Shown here: one piece after another, positions 23,529-35,867 of the stretch
Layout: each line of letters opens with the position of its first letter
Position numbering within the stretch: the stretch's first letter is position 1
Origin: Hymenopus coronatus
Lineage: Eukaryota; Arthropoda; Insecta; Mantodea; Hymenopodidae
NCBI GenBank assembly: GCA_030762935.1
Contig: CM060900.1
Coordinates: forward strand, 107,474,620 to 107,538,619
Direction of reading: 5' to 3'
DNA: 64,000 bases
The notes under the pieces: generated by a model
Seen by the model: the letters and a program-made list of their open reading frames with translations, nothing else
What the model was told of the DNA's origin: nothing
Database searches by the model: none
Program-made: the position numbers and the translations under genes

Positions 23529-25121
23529 TATAAATCTTATGTGCAAAAGACCTCAGTCGGAGGCCATATCCTGCCGTTCATTGTATTATTAGTAATCGCT
23601 ATCACCGAATCACTTGCTAATCGCGTCTTATACAGATACCTGTGTTTCATACACATGAACTGTGGGATGCAATGACTCTCAATTACTAGATCACCGTCTA
23701 AGATCGCTACTTACCTTGAAAGTGATTTGTTCACCCTGTGTTCGCTACGTAACCAAAATTTTTGGCACATTTGCAACAAAAGCCACTACTAAGGTATGTT
23801 TCATTTAATTTTGCCCCGAATCTCTTAACGTCACATGACTACACTGACTTTCAAATTGGATGAGGTTTGTCTTTGAGCGCCACCAGGCCGGCAGCCAATC
23901 GGAGTGCTGCTGTGTTGACATATTGCAATCGCGCTCAACTGGGGAGTAACGCACTAAGTGATTCCGTCTCACATAAATATTACTTGCGCTAAGACAAAAT
24001 ATTAAAATTTTAAAAAAATAATTCACGAGGAAGATAGGGAGTGATATTCGTAGCAGAATCGTAAAAAAACACAGCTTTTTAGCTCAAATAGTTTTCATAA
24101 TACACATGAATAAACATGTCGCCAAGCAGATTTGTATGCCCAGTGTGCGAGTGAGAGGAAAATACGAAAAGAGTGGGGGTAGTGACCTGGCAACGCAGAG
24201 CACGATAAGGCATTTGATTCGCTGCAGCGCAGAACTCTTACCATTTGATAAACATTATAGTCACCTCTCATTGGATGCTCTCGTGGAATAGGCCATTATG
24301 TGATGCAAAGCAGTTTCTTCTATAATGCCACCTTTCACCTTAATATATCCGATGAGAATTTGAAATTTATATTTTCATAATATGACTCTACATATTATAC
24401 AAAGGAATTAATGCATCTGAAATAAGTAAATAAATATTTATACACATTTTTATCAACAAATACAGCGGAAGCTCCTTCATTTTAAGCCTGCCTCACAGGA
24501 TGACGAAAACACATGCCTCTATCATTATACTATGTTTATGTCGCTTTTATCGTCTGACCTTCCACTGCGTACAGTCTCCATTCAAATGCGTACATAAGCC
24601 AATCAGCGGTAAGGGGAAGGAAATTGTGTGCGAAAGATATATGTCAGTGTGGAAGATTATAAGAAGCAAGGATTAACTAACTCTCACGAACATGTTCGCC
24701 GATAAGTAGTTTCTGGCGCTTACAGAAAGTTTGCACAAGTGGGAGATGGCAAGAAACATCCAGAAAGATCTCATTATCCCTCGATAACGTCTCGATGGGA
24801 TTTACGTTGGATGAAAGCGCCGCGCTTTTTATCTCTCTTAGCTCGACCAAAGTTGGCGCTGAAGGACAAAACCATCAACGCGATAAGCTCGGTCAATAGT
24901 CCCATTAAAGTACTAATTAAAGCTTAGCAATAGAGAAGGTTATCAAATGCCGCCTATATTTTTCGAAACAGAATGTGCCAGGAAAGGTAGAACCATACTG
25001 AAAAATTAAACGCGACAAACTGGTTTCCAACCACGGATCCCTCAGTATTCATCCGGTTGCTCAAACCCAAGCATGAGGAAAACAGCTCCATGGTGTTACT
25101 GTACCGAGAGGCAAAGGCAAC
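23529..25121. other. Spacer, locally GC-richer, no recognised gene
   Basis: The stretches 23830-23970, 24110-24300 and 24700-24900 are less AT-rich than their surroundings and hold open frames of 61-73 codons. I recognise none of the products and find no splice or frame continuity, so no gene is called. Confidence 0.4.
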
Positions 25122-25358
25122 ACCATGGCCAAGAGGTTAGACCACTCGCCTCTCATCTAGGCAGCCCGGGTTCGATCCAAAGCGATCGCATGTGGGATAT
25201 GTGATGGACGAAGCGGCGCAGGGGCGGGTTTTCTCCGGATTTTCCGGGTTCCCTCGCCATCACATTCCACCGGTGCTCCATCTGCATTCCTTGTAGCATC
25301 AGTGTCATCGCCTACTGTTCCATAGTAGTAAAAGCGAGCGTTAAATGCTATAACAAAC
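25122..25358 (+). mobile_element. SINE family A
   Basis: It has a tRNA-like head (catggccaagaggttagacc; ggttcgatcc at 25169-25178) and the full body. The end is 'gcgagcgttaaatgcta'. It is one of the longest copies. Confidence 0.88.
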
Positions 25359-26044
25359 TGAGAGGTGAACATGTTTCATTTAGTGGTGGGTATGAATTTG
25401 AACACAAGACTCCAATTTCAGGAAGTGTAGCAGAGAGAATGACCATAGAGTTGTTCCACTTTAGAGCAAAATATATCTATTTTAGTGGATAGTAAGAAAC
25501 TCTGGGGGGGGGCCATCAAAAAGAAAGAAATGAAAACTAGCAATATAGGTCCACAGTAGTATCAATCAGTTTATTATATTGGTCACAGGGCTTTGCAAAG
25601 TTATATTAGTTGTACAAGTTAAAGTAATTTGCCTAACCACAGTAGGTGGCTATAATAATAGTTTACTGTATGAAACATACGCTTAATAGTTACAAAACAT
25701 TCAAACACCAGAGGAGAAACTATGTTGACGCGCAGAATGGATCAAATCCACCACTGAACCTGACTTGTGACCAAACTCATTGACTCCACAACAGGATCTC
25801 AGGTGAGTAAGGCACGGTGTTCCCTCTCTATTTCGATGGCCGTCCCCAAGCCTGCTCTAACTGAGGTAAAATGCCAAAATACCGGCACGACATTAAATTC
25901 CCCAACCTACTTTCATTTAGAGAACATGCCTGATTTTCCTTACAGGTTTAAACGTGAGAAGCATATAAATTCTGAAAATACTTATGTGTACTAGACAGAG
26001 AGAGGAGCTCTGTATGAAACAGCTAATCAGAGTCAGAATAGGAA
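25359..26044. other. Spacer without recognised features
   Basis: AT-rich DNA with a run of nine G at about 25504. Nothing is recognised. Confidence 0.45.
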
Positions 26045-26892
26045 AAACATATGATGTGTTCCATTCCCATGACTTTCTCCACCTGCGCTGCAAATAAAGT
26101 ATTATTACAACAAATTGTTTTTCTGTGTTCTTCATGCTAATCGACATAAAAGTTAGCATAAATTGTCTTTCTACTTAGCTGATTTTAAGTAGGAGAGAAA
26201 TAAGGGAAAAGGCTAAAGCGATGCTCAATTCTTATAAAAGCAGGCACTACGCGATGACGTTGAAATTCGCCTCTCATGACGTGGCCAGGAGTAAAACAAA
26301 AGCGATATGAAATGAATGACGACCTCTAGTTTGCGAAAGTATTAAGTATTTTGAATTCAAACCATTAACAAGGAATATATCGAAAATGGTTAATTCTATA
26401 AAAGAAGAAACATATATGACATAAATTGTATGTATTAGCGAGATTTGCATTTTTGTATGTAGGAAATGTTTCTCTTACGGTTTACCAGTTATGCAAAATT
26501 CATTCAGAATGAGAAGGATCTGAGAGGTTATTCCAAGAAATTCAGGATATACTGTTTTTTACTATGGACATATCTTTAATATGCGGTATTTTAATAAAAT
26601 TTATTAGATTAGAGCTATTTTTGAGAAAATCGTAAATTTCGAAAAGTCTTCCTTATAAGGGGCAGTTTGAGGAGGGGGGGGATTTTCCTGAAAATCCTCG
26701 TGTCACATTAAGGAAGGTAAGCCCGTACCGCTATAGCCCTTGCGAGCCTTAGTCTACCAACCTGTCTGCCGGCCTCACGCCCACTAACGCACAGCACGGC
26801 TAGGAAACTGAGCACCACGCTCTGGCCCACGGTTCCACGGCGAAGGACAATCTTAAATACCAAGTCTGGTATTTAACGGATTTTTCGTTTTA
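26045..26892 (+). mobile_element. TPE repeat, interrupted by repeat F
   Basis: It runs from 'atgatgtgttccattcccat' (26050) to 'gtctggtatttaacggattt' (26863). It is interrupted at about 26713-26848. It then meets a minus-strand copy, so the two lie tail to tail. Confidence 0.8.
26713..26848. repeat. GC-rich repeat family F, copy 1
   Basis: A GC-rich insertion in the TPE starts with 'gtaccgctatagccc'. A related block starts with 'gtaccgctatagtcc' at 44716. The type is not recognised; a short retroelement 3' end is possible. Confidence 0.5.
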
Positions 26893-27650
26893 AGTTTCTC
26901 TACTTAGAACATAGTATATAGGTAGAGAAAGTAGACATTGCATTCCACACAAAAATTTGATACCGATATATCACTGTAAATACTCGTTTTAGGGTCCCCT
27001 GTATCCAGAAAAGGCGTTTTTAGAAAAATGTCCGTGTGTCCGGAAACACAACTCGAAAAGGAAAAGTCGGTTCAGCAACTTCCAAGCATGCGACGCGGAG
27101 ATTTTCAAGAAAATCCCCCTACCTCGAACTAAACTTTATGTGAAAAAGTTCGAAATTTTGATTTTCTCAAAAATGTCTAACGATTTTGATTGAAATAATG
27201 TGTATTAAAAATGCTTATACACCAAATAAAATGTAAAATTTGAATTATCTGGGAATAGCATAACTGGTAAACCGTACTATACAGAAAACTTAGATCTCAC
27301 CAAAACACACAATTTATGTCATATCTGATTTTCTGTGGAGTTAACCATTACAGAGATTTTACCTACTATTGCTTTCAATTTTAAAATACTTAAACATTTC
27401 TCCTACGGGAATTTTTGAACTCCAGGCCGTGCAAATAGAACGAATCTCCATCACATAGTACCAGATTTTGGAAGATATGACTATTGCTTTGGTCTATTGT
27501 ATTCCTTTATTTTCCTTCTACTTATACGGGACTAAGTAATAAGACCATTTCTGCGAATATTTATCTTGAGTTGTATGAAGTAGATAGAACAATAAGCTTT
27601 TTAAGAATAATTTGTTACAGAAGTAGAGAAAGTCATGTGAATGGAATACA
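26893..27650 (-). mobile_element. TPE repeat, nearly full length
   Basis: The terminal palindrome (tctctacttagaacatagta, then taggtagagaaagt) is at 26898-26930. The 5' motif (catgtgaatggaatacataa) ends at about 27650. Open frames are short and disrupted. Confidence 0.82.
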
Positions 27651-27654
27651 TAAG

Positions 27655-27820
27655 GTATTTTAGCTATACTCTCCACAACACACATACGGTCCTTTTTATA
27701 AAAAGGCTTTTTGTTGGTTTAAGGGGGCTGCAGAACAAGCATCGAATTATGTATGGAATACAATACCTGCTCTACCTACTATGTACCTACATAGTCATTG
27801 TTTGAGTAGGTAAAAATGTT
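27655..27820 (+). mobile_element. TPE repeat, 3' end fragment
   Basis: This holds the last part of the element in plus orientation (cacatacggtcctttttata ... ctacctactatgtac ... gagtaggtaaaa). It lies immediately after the minus-strand copy, giving an adjacent inverted pair. Confidence 0.7.
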
Positions 27821-28673
27821 AAAATTAAAGAGGGAGAAGAGTGCAAGAGGATACATCTTATCAAACACCCTGTTCAACATCTATTTGGAGAAGTGGTCTT
27901 GGGAGCAATAAGAATAAAATGAGTAAGATGTGCATGGAATGAGTTGGCAGTGCTAAAAGGGGAGGAAAACATCTGAAGGTGCATGCTAATGGAGCTAAAT
28001 GAAATCGGCGACGAATGAGGAATTAATTTATTTTTTGTTCTCCTACTCCTATAGTGCTTCTCCCTATATACTTGCGTTGAAGTAATTGAACAGTGGAAAG
28101 TTTTAGATACTTATTATTGGGGCTCTGATTTTAGGTGGCATAAACCATCAATGCAGGCACTAATAATTTATATTTTTGTTAGTGTTTTTCTATTTTAGTT
28201 TTGAAATTGTATCACAAAAGTTTACATTTTCAAATATATCCATAAAGCACGCACAATAAAATGACGTTACTGTCGTTTGTAGATTAGTTTTTGACATTGC
28301 AGTACATAACACCCAAGTTTTCTGTAATAATATATCCCTATTATCACATAACCCATTCGTTTAAGCAGGAGCACTTCTTTCAGATAATGACGTCATTGGA
28401 ACGTACGGTATATATTCTAATGCAGGAGCTGTTATGGGTAGTTTTCCTTCATACTTTTCACCCTATAATGCTTAATGGATTACTTTCATGTCTTCTAAAC
28501 CACAATTGCGTTGAAGAATCTTCTGTAGTTTCAACGAATATACACTCCCACTGGTCCAGGTATTCCGTTTCTGGAAATATCGCCAACTCATACTCAAGAG
28601 AATCACTAAGTGGCAGGATTGCACTTTTCAAGTTGTGAATAGCATCTGGTATAAAGGAGTGTCTTAATACAAA
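27821..28673. other. Spacer with unrecognised open frames
   Basis: A plus-strand frame of 115 codons (28291-28638) and an overlapping minus-strand frame of 79 codons (28458-28697) are present. I recognise neither product, so no gene is called. Confidence 0.4.
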
Positions 28674-29467
28674 GGTTGATTTTAATAGTGGCAGCAATGC
28701 GACAAAAATGCCGTTAAACCGAGCCAGACAATATCATTTATACCAGAGGTAGGTTAGATGCCCACCCTCCCTCAGAGAAAATGAACTCTCCCTCCTCCCA
28801 CCATACCCGTGTGCATCGACAACAACAATAACGTGGTTTTAAAGAAGCGCTCGTGGAATACGCAGCAATGATTTCGAAGCAAGACCAGAGGAGCTGGTTT
28901 AAAATTAAATACCATAGTGGTCGCAATACAAGACAGTGTTACGAAGGATTGCAAGAGGTTTGCGGTCAAAGTGCATTAACGTGCCGTACAATATGAAGGT
29001 GGTCAAAGCCTTCAAAGAAGGACGACTGAATGCGACAGCCTGGTCATCTTCCCGTGATGTGCAGAGCGAGTACGCGTTAGTGGTTAGTGCTGGCGGTTCG
29101 GAACGCCACGATTAGTGAATTGGCCAACAACGACACTTCCTAAGTAACCCACACATCATTCTGCATAGCAATATAAAGGCTCATGGAGCAGCAGCTGAGA
29201 CTCACTTATTGAAGTGACTGGGTTTGGGAAAGTGCTTCACCCGCGCCCCTTATTTTACAGATTTAAGCCTCTGCGATTACTCTCTTATCCCTAAAATAAA
29301 GAACCTTTCATGGAATCCTCTCCTGCATAGTCCATGATGTTCTCCAGGCAACCGATCGCGTGATACACAACGGCGGCAATTACATCGAAGGCCTGTTAAG
29401 CTCAAAAACTTGGTTATGTGATACGTATCTATATAAAAAGTAATTTCCACTATTAAAAATCAATCTA
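28674..29467 (+). pseudogene. mariner-family transposase relic with internal deletion
   Basis: The N-terminal part starts at 28868 (SKQDQRSWFKIK, then RQCYEGLQEVCG), matching the mariner DNA-binding region. After a frameshift it continues as KAFKEGRLNAT. The C-terminal catalytic end is at 29248-29301 (PYFTDLSLCDYSLIPKIK, where mariners have PYSPDLxPCDYxLxPKxK) and 29369 (NGGNYIEGL). Only about 540 bases separate start and end, so the middle of the catalytic domain is missing. Outside lie ttgattttaatagtgg (28676) and its near-complement ccactattaaaaatcaa (about 29451), probable terminal inverted repeats. The element is dead. Confidence 0.85.
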
Positions 29468-29577
29468 TGTGTATGAAGGGAGGCGATAAGGGTGAGACAC
29501 TCGAGCGATTTCTTGTCCTTGGCAATGCAGGAAGCTTCTGTTTCAATCCAAGCCATTGATATTCTTTAATGCCTTTA

Positions 29578-29783
29578 GGTGTTCAACATAGTAAATGGCA
29601 ACGCTCTTATAGCACCACTGTCGATGACAGTGATAATACATGGAATGAAGATGGAACACCAGTGGAATGTGATGACGGGGGAACCCGGAGAAAACCCGCA
29701 CCTGCTCAGCTTTGTCCACCACAAATCCCACATGCTTTAACCTGAGATTCAACCCGGGCCGCCTTGGTGAGAGGCGAGTGGTG
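29578..29783 (-). mobile_element. SINE family A
   Basis: A minus-strand copy with a partly kept head (gaggcgagtggt at 29770) and body. The 3' end region at 29580-29620 is rearranged relative to other copies. Confidence 0.82.
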
Positions 29784-29814
29784 TGTTGAACTTTTTAAAT
29801 TAAATACCGAGAAA

Positions 29815-30672
29815 GATCTATTGCGTTCCATTCGCATGACTTTCTCTACATGTTCCCCGAACAAGCTATTATTACAAAAGATAACTCCTTTATTTACATC
29901 ATGCTAATTTGCATACATGCTAGCACAATCGGTTTTATTACTTGCTGCTTTGTGAGTAGTATAAAATAAGGGAATACACTAGGAGAAAGCGATAATCAAA
30001 TCCATGAAAGTTGGTTGATATGTGAAAAAAATGGAATTCGGAGTAAACAGAGGTATTAAACTAAAGATGACTTACCATTTGAAAAAAGTATATGTAGTTT
30101 AAAATTGAAATCAATAGTAAAGAATATCTGGGAAACGGTTAACTCTACAAAAACTATATGTAACATAAATTGTGTGTTTTAACGAGATCTACATTTCTGT
30201 GTAGTAAGTTTTCGTCTATCTTTTACGGTTTACAAGTTATATAGAAGTAATCCATTAGGAAGAGGTCTTCAGAGATTATTCCCAGAAAATTTAAGATATA
30301 CATTTTTGCCACAAAAATGGTATTTTAATCAAAACCGTGAGAACAATTTTTTTTAGAAAATCAAAACCTTCTAAAACTGTTCCACGTAAAGGGTAGTTGG
30401 GGGTGCGGGGGTTTTTCCGAAAGTTTTCGAGCCGAATCCTTGGAAGATACTGAACTTAAATATCAAGTTTGCCATTTAAACGACTTTACGTTTTTGAGTT
30501 ATGTTGTCCACAGACCTGGACGAATTTGCTTTTTTTTTTTTTTTTTTTTGAATTAGGGAACCCTAAAGTATATATTTCCAGTGAAACCTCAGTATCGAAT
30601 TTTGGGCGGAATACAATACTTTCCCTGCATGCTATCTATAGTGTACATAAATGCTGGAGAGCGTAGAAATAG
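29815..30672 (+). mobile_element. TPE repeat, full-length copy
   Basis: It runs from the 5' motif (gcgttccattcgcatgactt) to 'gctggagagcgtagaaatag'. All internal landmarks are present. A run of 20 T at 30530-30549 replaces the usual 'cctttttctaaaaatg' region. Compared with the long copies it lacks some internal sequence. Confidence 0.82.
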
Positions 30673-31435
30673 TTTAAAGCCTACAAATCCGTGTCCTACA
30701 TATAACGCACCATAGGCAGTACACGAGTTATTGATAAAACATGAAACAAAGAAAACAAAGATAAACAAACATGATAGTATAAAACTGTCATTTTTGTAAG
30801 ACATGTAAAATAATAATTCAGTGTTTTGTGTGGAGTGTTTCCTTTAATAGTGATGAAACTTGGATCTTGGAATAACGGCTGCGGTCACAGGAAATGTGGA
30901 GGTTGGGAAAGCTTGTGAAATGGACAAACGGAATAGTTAATGAAGCTGTTTAATAGGTTGGGTGGAGGCATTCGCTGATAGTGAATGAGGAGAAACAATT
31001 TGTTAAACAAGGTATTTTCACAGGATGGGAGGTAAATAAGTGTAAACATTTGTATCAGTATTTGAGGACAATGTGATGTTTGATTATTTGTAGTCTTTTT
31101 TTTTTCGCTATTTTGTACGGTTATGTTCACGAGGAAATTTTCAAAAAAGTTTTTAGGATGAACATTATTCCCTATCTCAGACGTTCGGTTGTTTATGTAA
31201 CTGGTCACACAGTTGACCCTCCCCTGTCCTTTACGCTGCTCGACTGTACAGTATTTTTCAGAACATGACCCCACTCCTCGTCCAAAGGCGGCTTTAAAGT
31301 TTGGGATTGGGAAGTGTGCGGCTAGAAACCTCGCTGTTGCCAAGTCTTCCACTTACTAGTACCTTAACTGAGGCGCAATTCTCGACTTGCAAATCTCGAA
31401 ACAGAGGTTTCACTACGTCGCCTCTAACCCCTAGT
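30673..31435. other. Spacer with the window's longest open frame
   Basis: A minus-strand frame of 155 codons at 30885-31352 is the longest in the window. Its product is Asn/Pro/Phe-rich and unrecognised, without visible domain motifs, and it opposes a poly-T tract at 31099-31107. I regard it as chance. Confidence 0.4.
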
Positions 31436-31560
31436 ACTACGCCGCTAAAGTGCTTTGGTGCTTCGTGGCGCAGGGAATCGTGGGTTCGAGTCCCGCCTTG
31501 GCATGGGTGTTTATGTTTGCGTGTGTGTGTGTGTGTATTGGAACAGCAAAACGGAAATCA
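31436..31560 (+). mobile_element. SINE family D
   Basis: A tRNA-like segment (gtggcgcagggaatcgtggg, ttcgagtcccgcc) is followed by 'catgggtgtttatg' and a GT-repeat. It is the same order as at 4213 and 52195 on the other strand. Confidence 0.7.
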
Positions 31561-31904
31561 AACAGCAAACACAGTAAATGTTAAGGAGTCCCGACCAGAC
31601 ACCGGAACTGTATTTTAGATAAAAAAGTAGGGGGTCTTTGTTTGCTAATGGTTATTGCCCAGTGGATGCAGGGAGCGGTCGTGTATGAAGGCCAGCATGT
31701 TTTGGAGAAAACAGTAGGTGACGTATGTAAACACAATAGAGACAGATCAGGACCGTTACAAATACATTAAGCCCTGAAATGTGTGCCTCATTTATGACGA
31801 TGCTATTAATAAGCGGACAGAAGGAGATGCATTTACGCGCCACACGCATTTTTCTCTATCAAATATAAAATTGTTTGCACATATTTAACTCCCATCCTGC
31901 ATTT
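31561..31904. other. Spacer without recognised features
   Basis: No gene or repeat family is recognised. Confidence 0.4.
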
Positions 31905-32330
31905 ATGGTGTGTTACATTCCCATGATTTTATGTACCTTCTATCGCTTATTATAGCTAAACAAACTTCTTACGAATGCCTAATTTTCAATCTGCTTCAAT
32001 TCAGTCGAGACATATAAATTCCGTTATAAAGAGAAAGTGATCGTTAAGTATTTAAGGACTGGACGCTATATCCTGGCTGTTAAACTTCCATATTCGTTCC
32101 ATTCAATAGTGAGAAACAAGCAAACCTCGACAGAAACTTAAAAGAAGCACAAAATATTGGACACTTCAAATCATTTCTGTGAAATGGGTCATGACACAAA
32201 AAAAATATATATATATATATATTTCGAACAAATTGTGTGTTTTAAGGATATTTACTTAACGTTTGTCAGTTAAACAAGATTGCTCAAAGTTCTTTCTGAA
32301 TGAAGTTTACTTCACAAGCTTCCCACGGCT
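31905..32330 (+). mobile_element. TPE repeat, strongly decayed 5' part
   Basis: The 5' motif (gtgtgttacattcccatgat at 31909) and scattered landmarks ('aattgtgtgttttaa' near 32230) place it in the family. Divergence is high. A short AT repeat lies near 32205-32222. Confidence 0.55.
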
Positions 32331-32729
32331 AAATCAAGTTTCAGAATACAAGAGCAAGCATTGTGCTATGACCTCTGCCCAGTGACCCATTTAGCCGTGC
32401 TCCGAGGTTTGTAGTTGCACTCGCACGGCTAAGACGAATAGAGTTGGAGCAGCCTGACGTAGGTGATAGAATTGAAGCATTCGAAGAGGAACCAATAGAT
32501 GATAAGTAATCACTAGCAGAAAGGAAAACAGTCAATAGACGTGGATTAACATTACATAAAAATGTAGAATTACGAAGGCTTGACAGAAGGCACTATATAA
32601 GGTGACGTGAGAATAGAAGAGATACCCCTTTTACTCAGTCACTCGCCGGTTGACATGATGCTCGCAGGAAAAGAAATATGATGCTAAAAGACAAGGCAGA
32701 GTTATTCACGAAACATAACCTATAACCCA
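32331..32729. other. Spacer without recognised features
   Basis: A locally GC-richer stretch (32380-32540) has short open frames on both strands that I do not recognise. Confidence 0.4.
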
Positions 32730-32850
32730 CCTGAAGGTACCGGTTTCGATTCCCGGCTGGGGCGGGGAATTTTTCTTCAACGAGAAGTATTCCCTATCTC
32801 CCACAGAGTCTGGAAGTATGAGTGTGAGAGTGAATGTGCGAGTGATTAGT
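32730..32850 (+). mobile_element. SINE family E
   Basis: It starts with a T-arm-like ggtttcgattcccggc. It continues through 'tattccctatctcccacaga' to a 'gtgagtgt'-rich tail. A second copy with the same order is at 58720-58856. Confidence 0.55.
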
Positions 32851-32954
32851 AATATACAATTTATTAACCTAATGTACTAAACCTACAGTAATACGAGTTG
32901 TTTCACAAGTCAAGGGGCTATACAAATGAAAAAAATAAAAAACTATAAACACCC

Positions 32955-33195
32955 CCCTAGATAGTATGGGGGTAGCGTGTCTGCCGCACATTCAACAGGT
33001 CAGGGTTCGAATCTCGCTTAGAGTAAGTTACTTTGATAAGGGTTTTTCGGGTTCTTTTCCCTTATTTTGAGAAGACGAATGTCGAGTAGCTTTAAGCTCC
33101 ATGGACACCGAGATCACTTGAACATTATTTCACCAATTTCATTCATCATCCGATATGACCAATCAGGTTAAAGGATATTAAACTACTTAAACGAA
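32955..33195 (+). mobile_element. SINE family B
   Basis: The tRNA-like head is well preserved (gggggtagcgtgtctgcc; gggttcgaatctcgc). The body has 'gataagggtttttcgggttc' and the end is 'caggttaaaggatatt'. Confidence 0.88.
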
Positions 33196-33565
33196 CCTCT
33201 AAACAAGTGATAGTAACTGAAATTTAATGCTAGCAACCTCATGTATAAACGTGTAGTGTAAAATAAAAAAAAGTGCAAAAGTAATCAAAGTGGTAGTGCT
33301 CGTAACCAAACTGTGAATTTGAAGGATTAAAATAAATCGCGCAAAAACTAAACGGTGATTAAACAATTGACATTATATAGACGACGAAGTAGCTAAGGAA
33401 CAGTTCGAGGACAGAATAGGGATACTACAGCAGGTATATAATTGGTTTTGCAAAAAATAGATTCTAGTTTAGAGAATAACAACGCGCGAATGTAAAGTGT
33501 GGGGAACTTACAAATTACAAGGAAATCTTACGGGGGACATAGCGTTTCATGAAGTTCCGATAATA

Positions 33566-34486
33566 GAGTAGTGGCGTTAATTCTGGACACCTTTTTGGTT
33601 AAATTAACCTTCGAATTTGAATATTTCATTCAACTGTCATTCAGCATCATTCTTATCTGATAAATTATAGCTAGGAAGGTTACGATAACACAATGTTAAG
33701 CCTTTTACCATAAACTGGAGATAACTCGGCCCTTAATGGGTTACTTTGACCGAGCTTTGGAAAATATATATTTTATAAATATACGTTTTTTTATTTATTT
33801 TATATTGTATTCAAAGTGAAAATCGGAATTATTGCTCTCATATTACATGGAGATGCTCAAATTTTGAAAAATCTAGTAATTTTAGGATTATGAAATTTCA
33901 ATACCGTGAGCAACACCATAAACACCATAATTTGAAAGATACCAGATTTCCCCAATTTTGAGGCCCCTGTTATGTGAGAGTAATCATGTATATATTTCAT
34001 ATTGGATGCACAATAGCATGAAAAGTATATTTGGGAAGTATACCTTTTATTGTATACTGCAACTAAAATTATATATAATAAATTATTCATTGCTTATAGA
34101 AAGGGCCTCAAATTTGGAGAAACTCGGTATTTTCTAAAAGTACGGTGTTCAAGCTGTTGAATTTTCATAATCCCAAAATTAATAGATTTCTTAAAATGTG
34201 AGTTTCTCTATGTAATATGAGGGCAATGAATCCAATTTTCACTTTGGATACAATATAAAATAATATGTGTATGTTTATAAAATAATAGTTTCCAAATTTG
34301 GGTGAAAGTAATCCATTAAGGGCAAAATTAGCTTCATTTTAGGGTAAAAAATTTGATACTGTATTGTGATAACACTTGTAGTCTGTAATTTATCAGATAA
34401 GAATGATTCTGAATGAAAGTTGAATACAAAATTCAAATTTGAAAGTTAATTTTAGCAAAAAGTGCCCAGAATTAATGCCACTACTG
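33566..34486. mobile_element. Large fold-back element with TA flanks
   Basis: Two arms of roughly 400 bp are inverted copies of each other with moderate divergence. Examples are 'attcttatctgataaatta' at 33649 and its complement near 34390, and 'cattaatgggttact' against its complement near 34310. The outer ends are gagtagtggcgttaattctg and, reverse complemented, cagtagtggcattaattctg. TA borders both sides (33564-33565, 34487-34488). The central spacer is about 130 bp. No transposase is present. It resembles a Tc1/mariner-mobilised fold-back MITE; the family is not recognised. Confidence 0.85.
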
Positions 34487-34488
34487 TA

Positions 34489-35302
34489 GAATTAGTGTGT
34501 TACTCCTGTAAACCTCATCTGCAGAGAAAGTAAAAAGTGCATGCAACAAATTCCATACATTGAAATCACTAAAAAGGAACATTAGGAGTGAAATTCACTC
34601 AATTCCAAACAGATATTGATCTTTTGAGTGTGAATGAAAGTATTGAAAAGACACCAGAAACGTATGGGTAGAGGAGTTTCCAACATTCTTATAATAAAGC
34701 ATGTGACTATTATCATTATAATTGTAACAATGACAATGTAAGGCGGTTGCGTGGATGTTATAACTGTTTCGGCGGAGATCTGAGCATCAGCGAACGCACG
34801 CGAGCCTCCGTTTGATATCCACAAATTGAAAGAAAAACATTATAGTTAGTAGGATGGTTTACATAAAACTGTCGAGTTAGAAATCTATTTTTCTGTTTTT
34901 TAAGAGGAAGGCAGCTATTAAAAGGTGGGTATAATGGAAAGCTACAACAATGATGCACCACTTCCCAGAATCACGAGACCGCACAGCGGCGAGTGGTTAA
35001 GTGGTTGGACTACTTGACCTACGCTTATATGAATTTTAGGTCGTTCTCAGTGGTAGCTTGTGATGTTCGGACATTCTTCTTTCTAGTACCATTCATCTCG
35101 CCGACGTCAAAGTTGGAGTGGTGCTATGGTCAGAATACAGGCCATTAAATCGTTTTCATTAAAATACCTCTTGCTAGCGGTAATACTGTGACAAAATGGA
35201 AATTCCAGAAAATCAAAAGCAGCAATATAATTAATCATTTTTGAAAGCATCATCGTATGCTTTTCTATCTTGTTATTCCCTGTACTACTATCCAGTCGTG
35301 TG
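34489..35302. other. Spacer without recognised features
   Basis: AT-rich DNA; nothing recognised. Confidence 0.4.
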
Positions 35303-35304
35303 TA

Positions 35305-35466
35305 CCAAGTGGCCCAACTGCCCATATTTAACGTGTGGGGATACACCTTTGTGTGTTAAAAGAGTTGCAGTTGAGTTGACAGATTTTAATCTGAAAAAGG
35401 CTGTTGAGCTCTTCAACTCTTTTAACGTACCAAGGAATATTTGTACACATCAGCTAGGCCACCTGG
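35305..35466. mobile_element. MITE family 1, intact-length copy
   Basis: The ends ccaagtggcccaactgccc and, inverted, ccaggtggcctagctg are flanked by TA (35303-35304, 35467-35468). At 162 bp it is close to the reconstructed length of the copy at 19635. The inner parts of the arms also pair (acgtgtgg/ttgtacac; gttaaaagagttg/caactcttttaac). Confidence 0.88.
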
Positions 35467-35867
35467 TATATCACATAAACAATATTCTTGAGCTTATTAA
35501 TATAACTGTTAATCGTGTATTAATTACCGTAGTAGCATTGTTATAAATTCCAGCAACTACCGCTCACTGTAGTATTGCATACAGGGATAAAAACTTTCCA
35601 GAGTAAGTCATAGGCAATTTGCTCAGTATCGTCCATCTTATTTTTTTGTGAGCAATACCCCTCAATGTCTGCTATGTGCTTAGTATAAGCACAATTTAAA
35701 TAAATTATCACTTAAAATAGGGGTCATAATTCTAGATTATTTTAATACGCTTAGTGTAATAGTTGGAATTGTTGCATCCATGATTACAAAATGTATATAA
35801 AAGTATGTATATTAAATGGGACTAATTATTGTACCAGCAGCATGCCTACCATAAATATTGCACGGTC
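35467..35867. other. Spacer before the satellite
   Basis: AT-rich DNA with no recognised feature. Confidence 0.4.

Noticed and set aside
28291..28638. Plus-strand frame of 115 codons next to the mariner relic
   Set aside because: It is not part of the transposase, has an overlapping opposite frame of similar quality, and has no recognisable motif.
30885..31352. Longest open frame in the window (155 codons, minus strand)
   Set aside because: The product has no recognisable domain, a biased composition and no supporting signals. In 64 kb of AT-rich DNA a single frame of this length can occur by chance.
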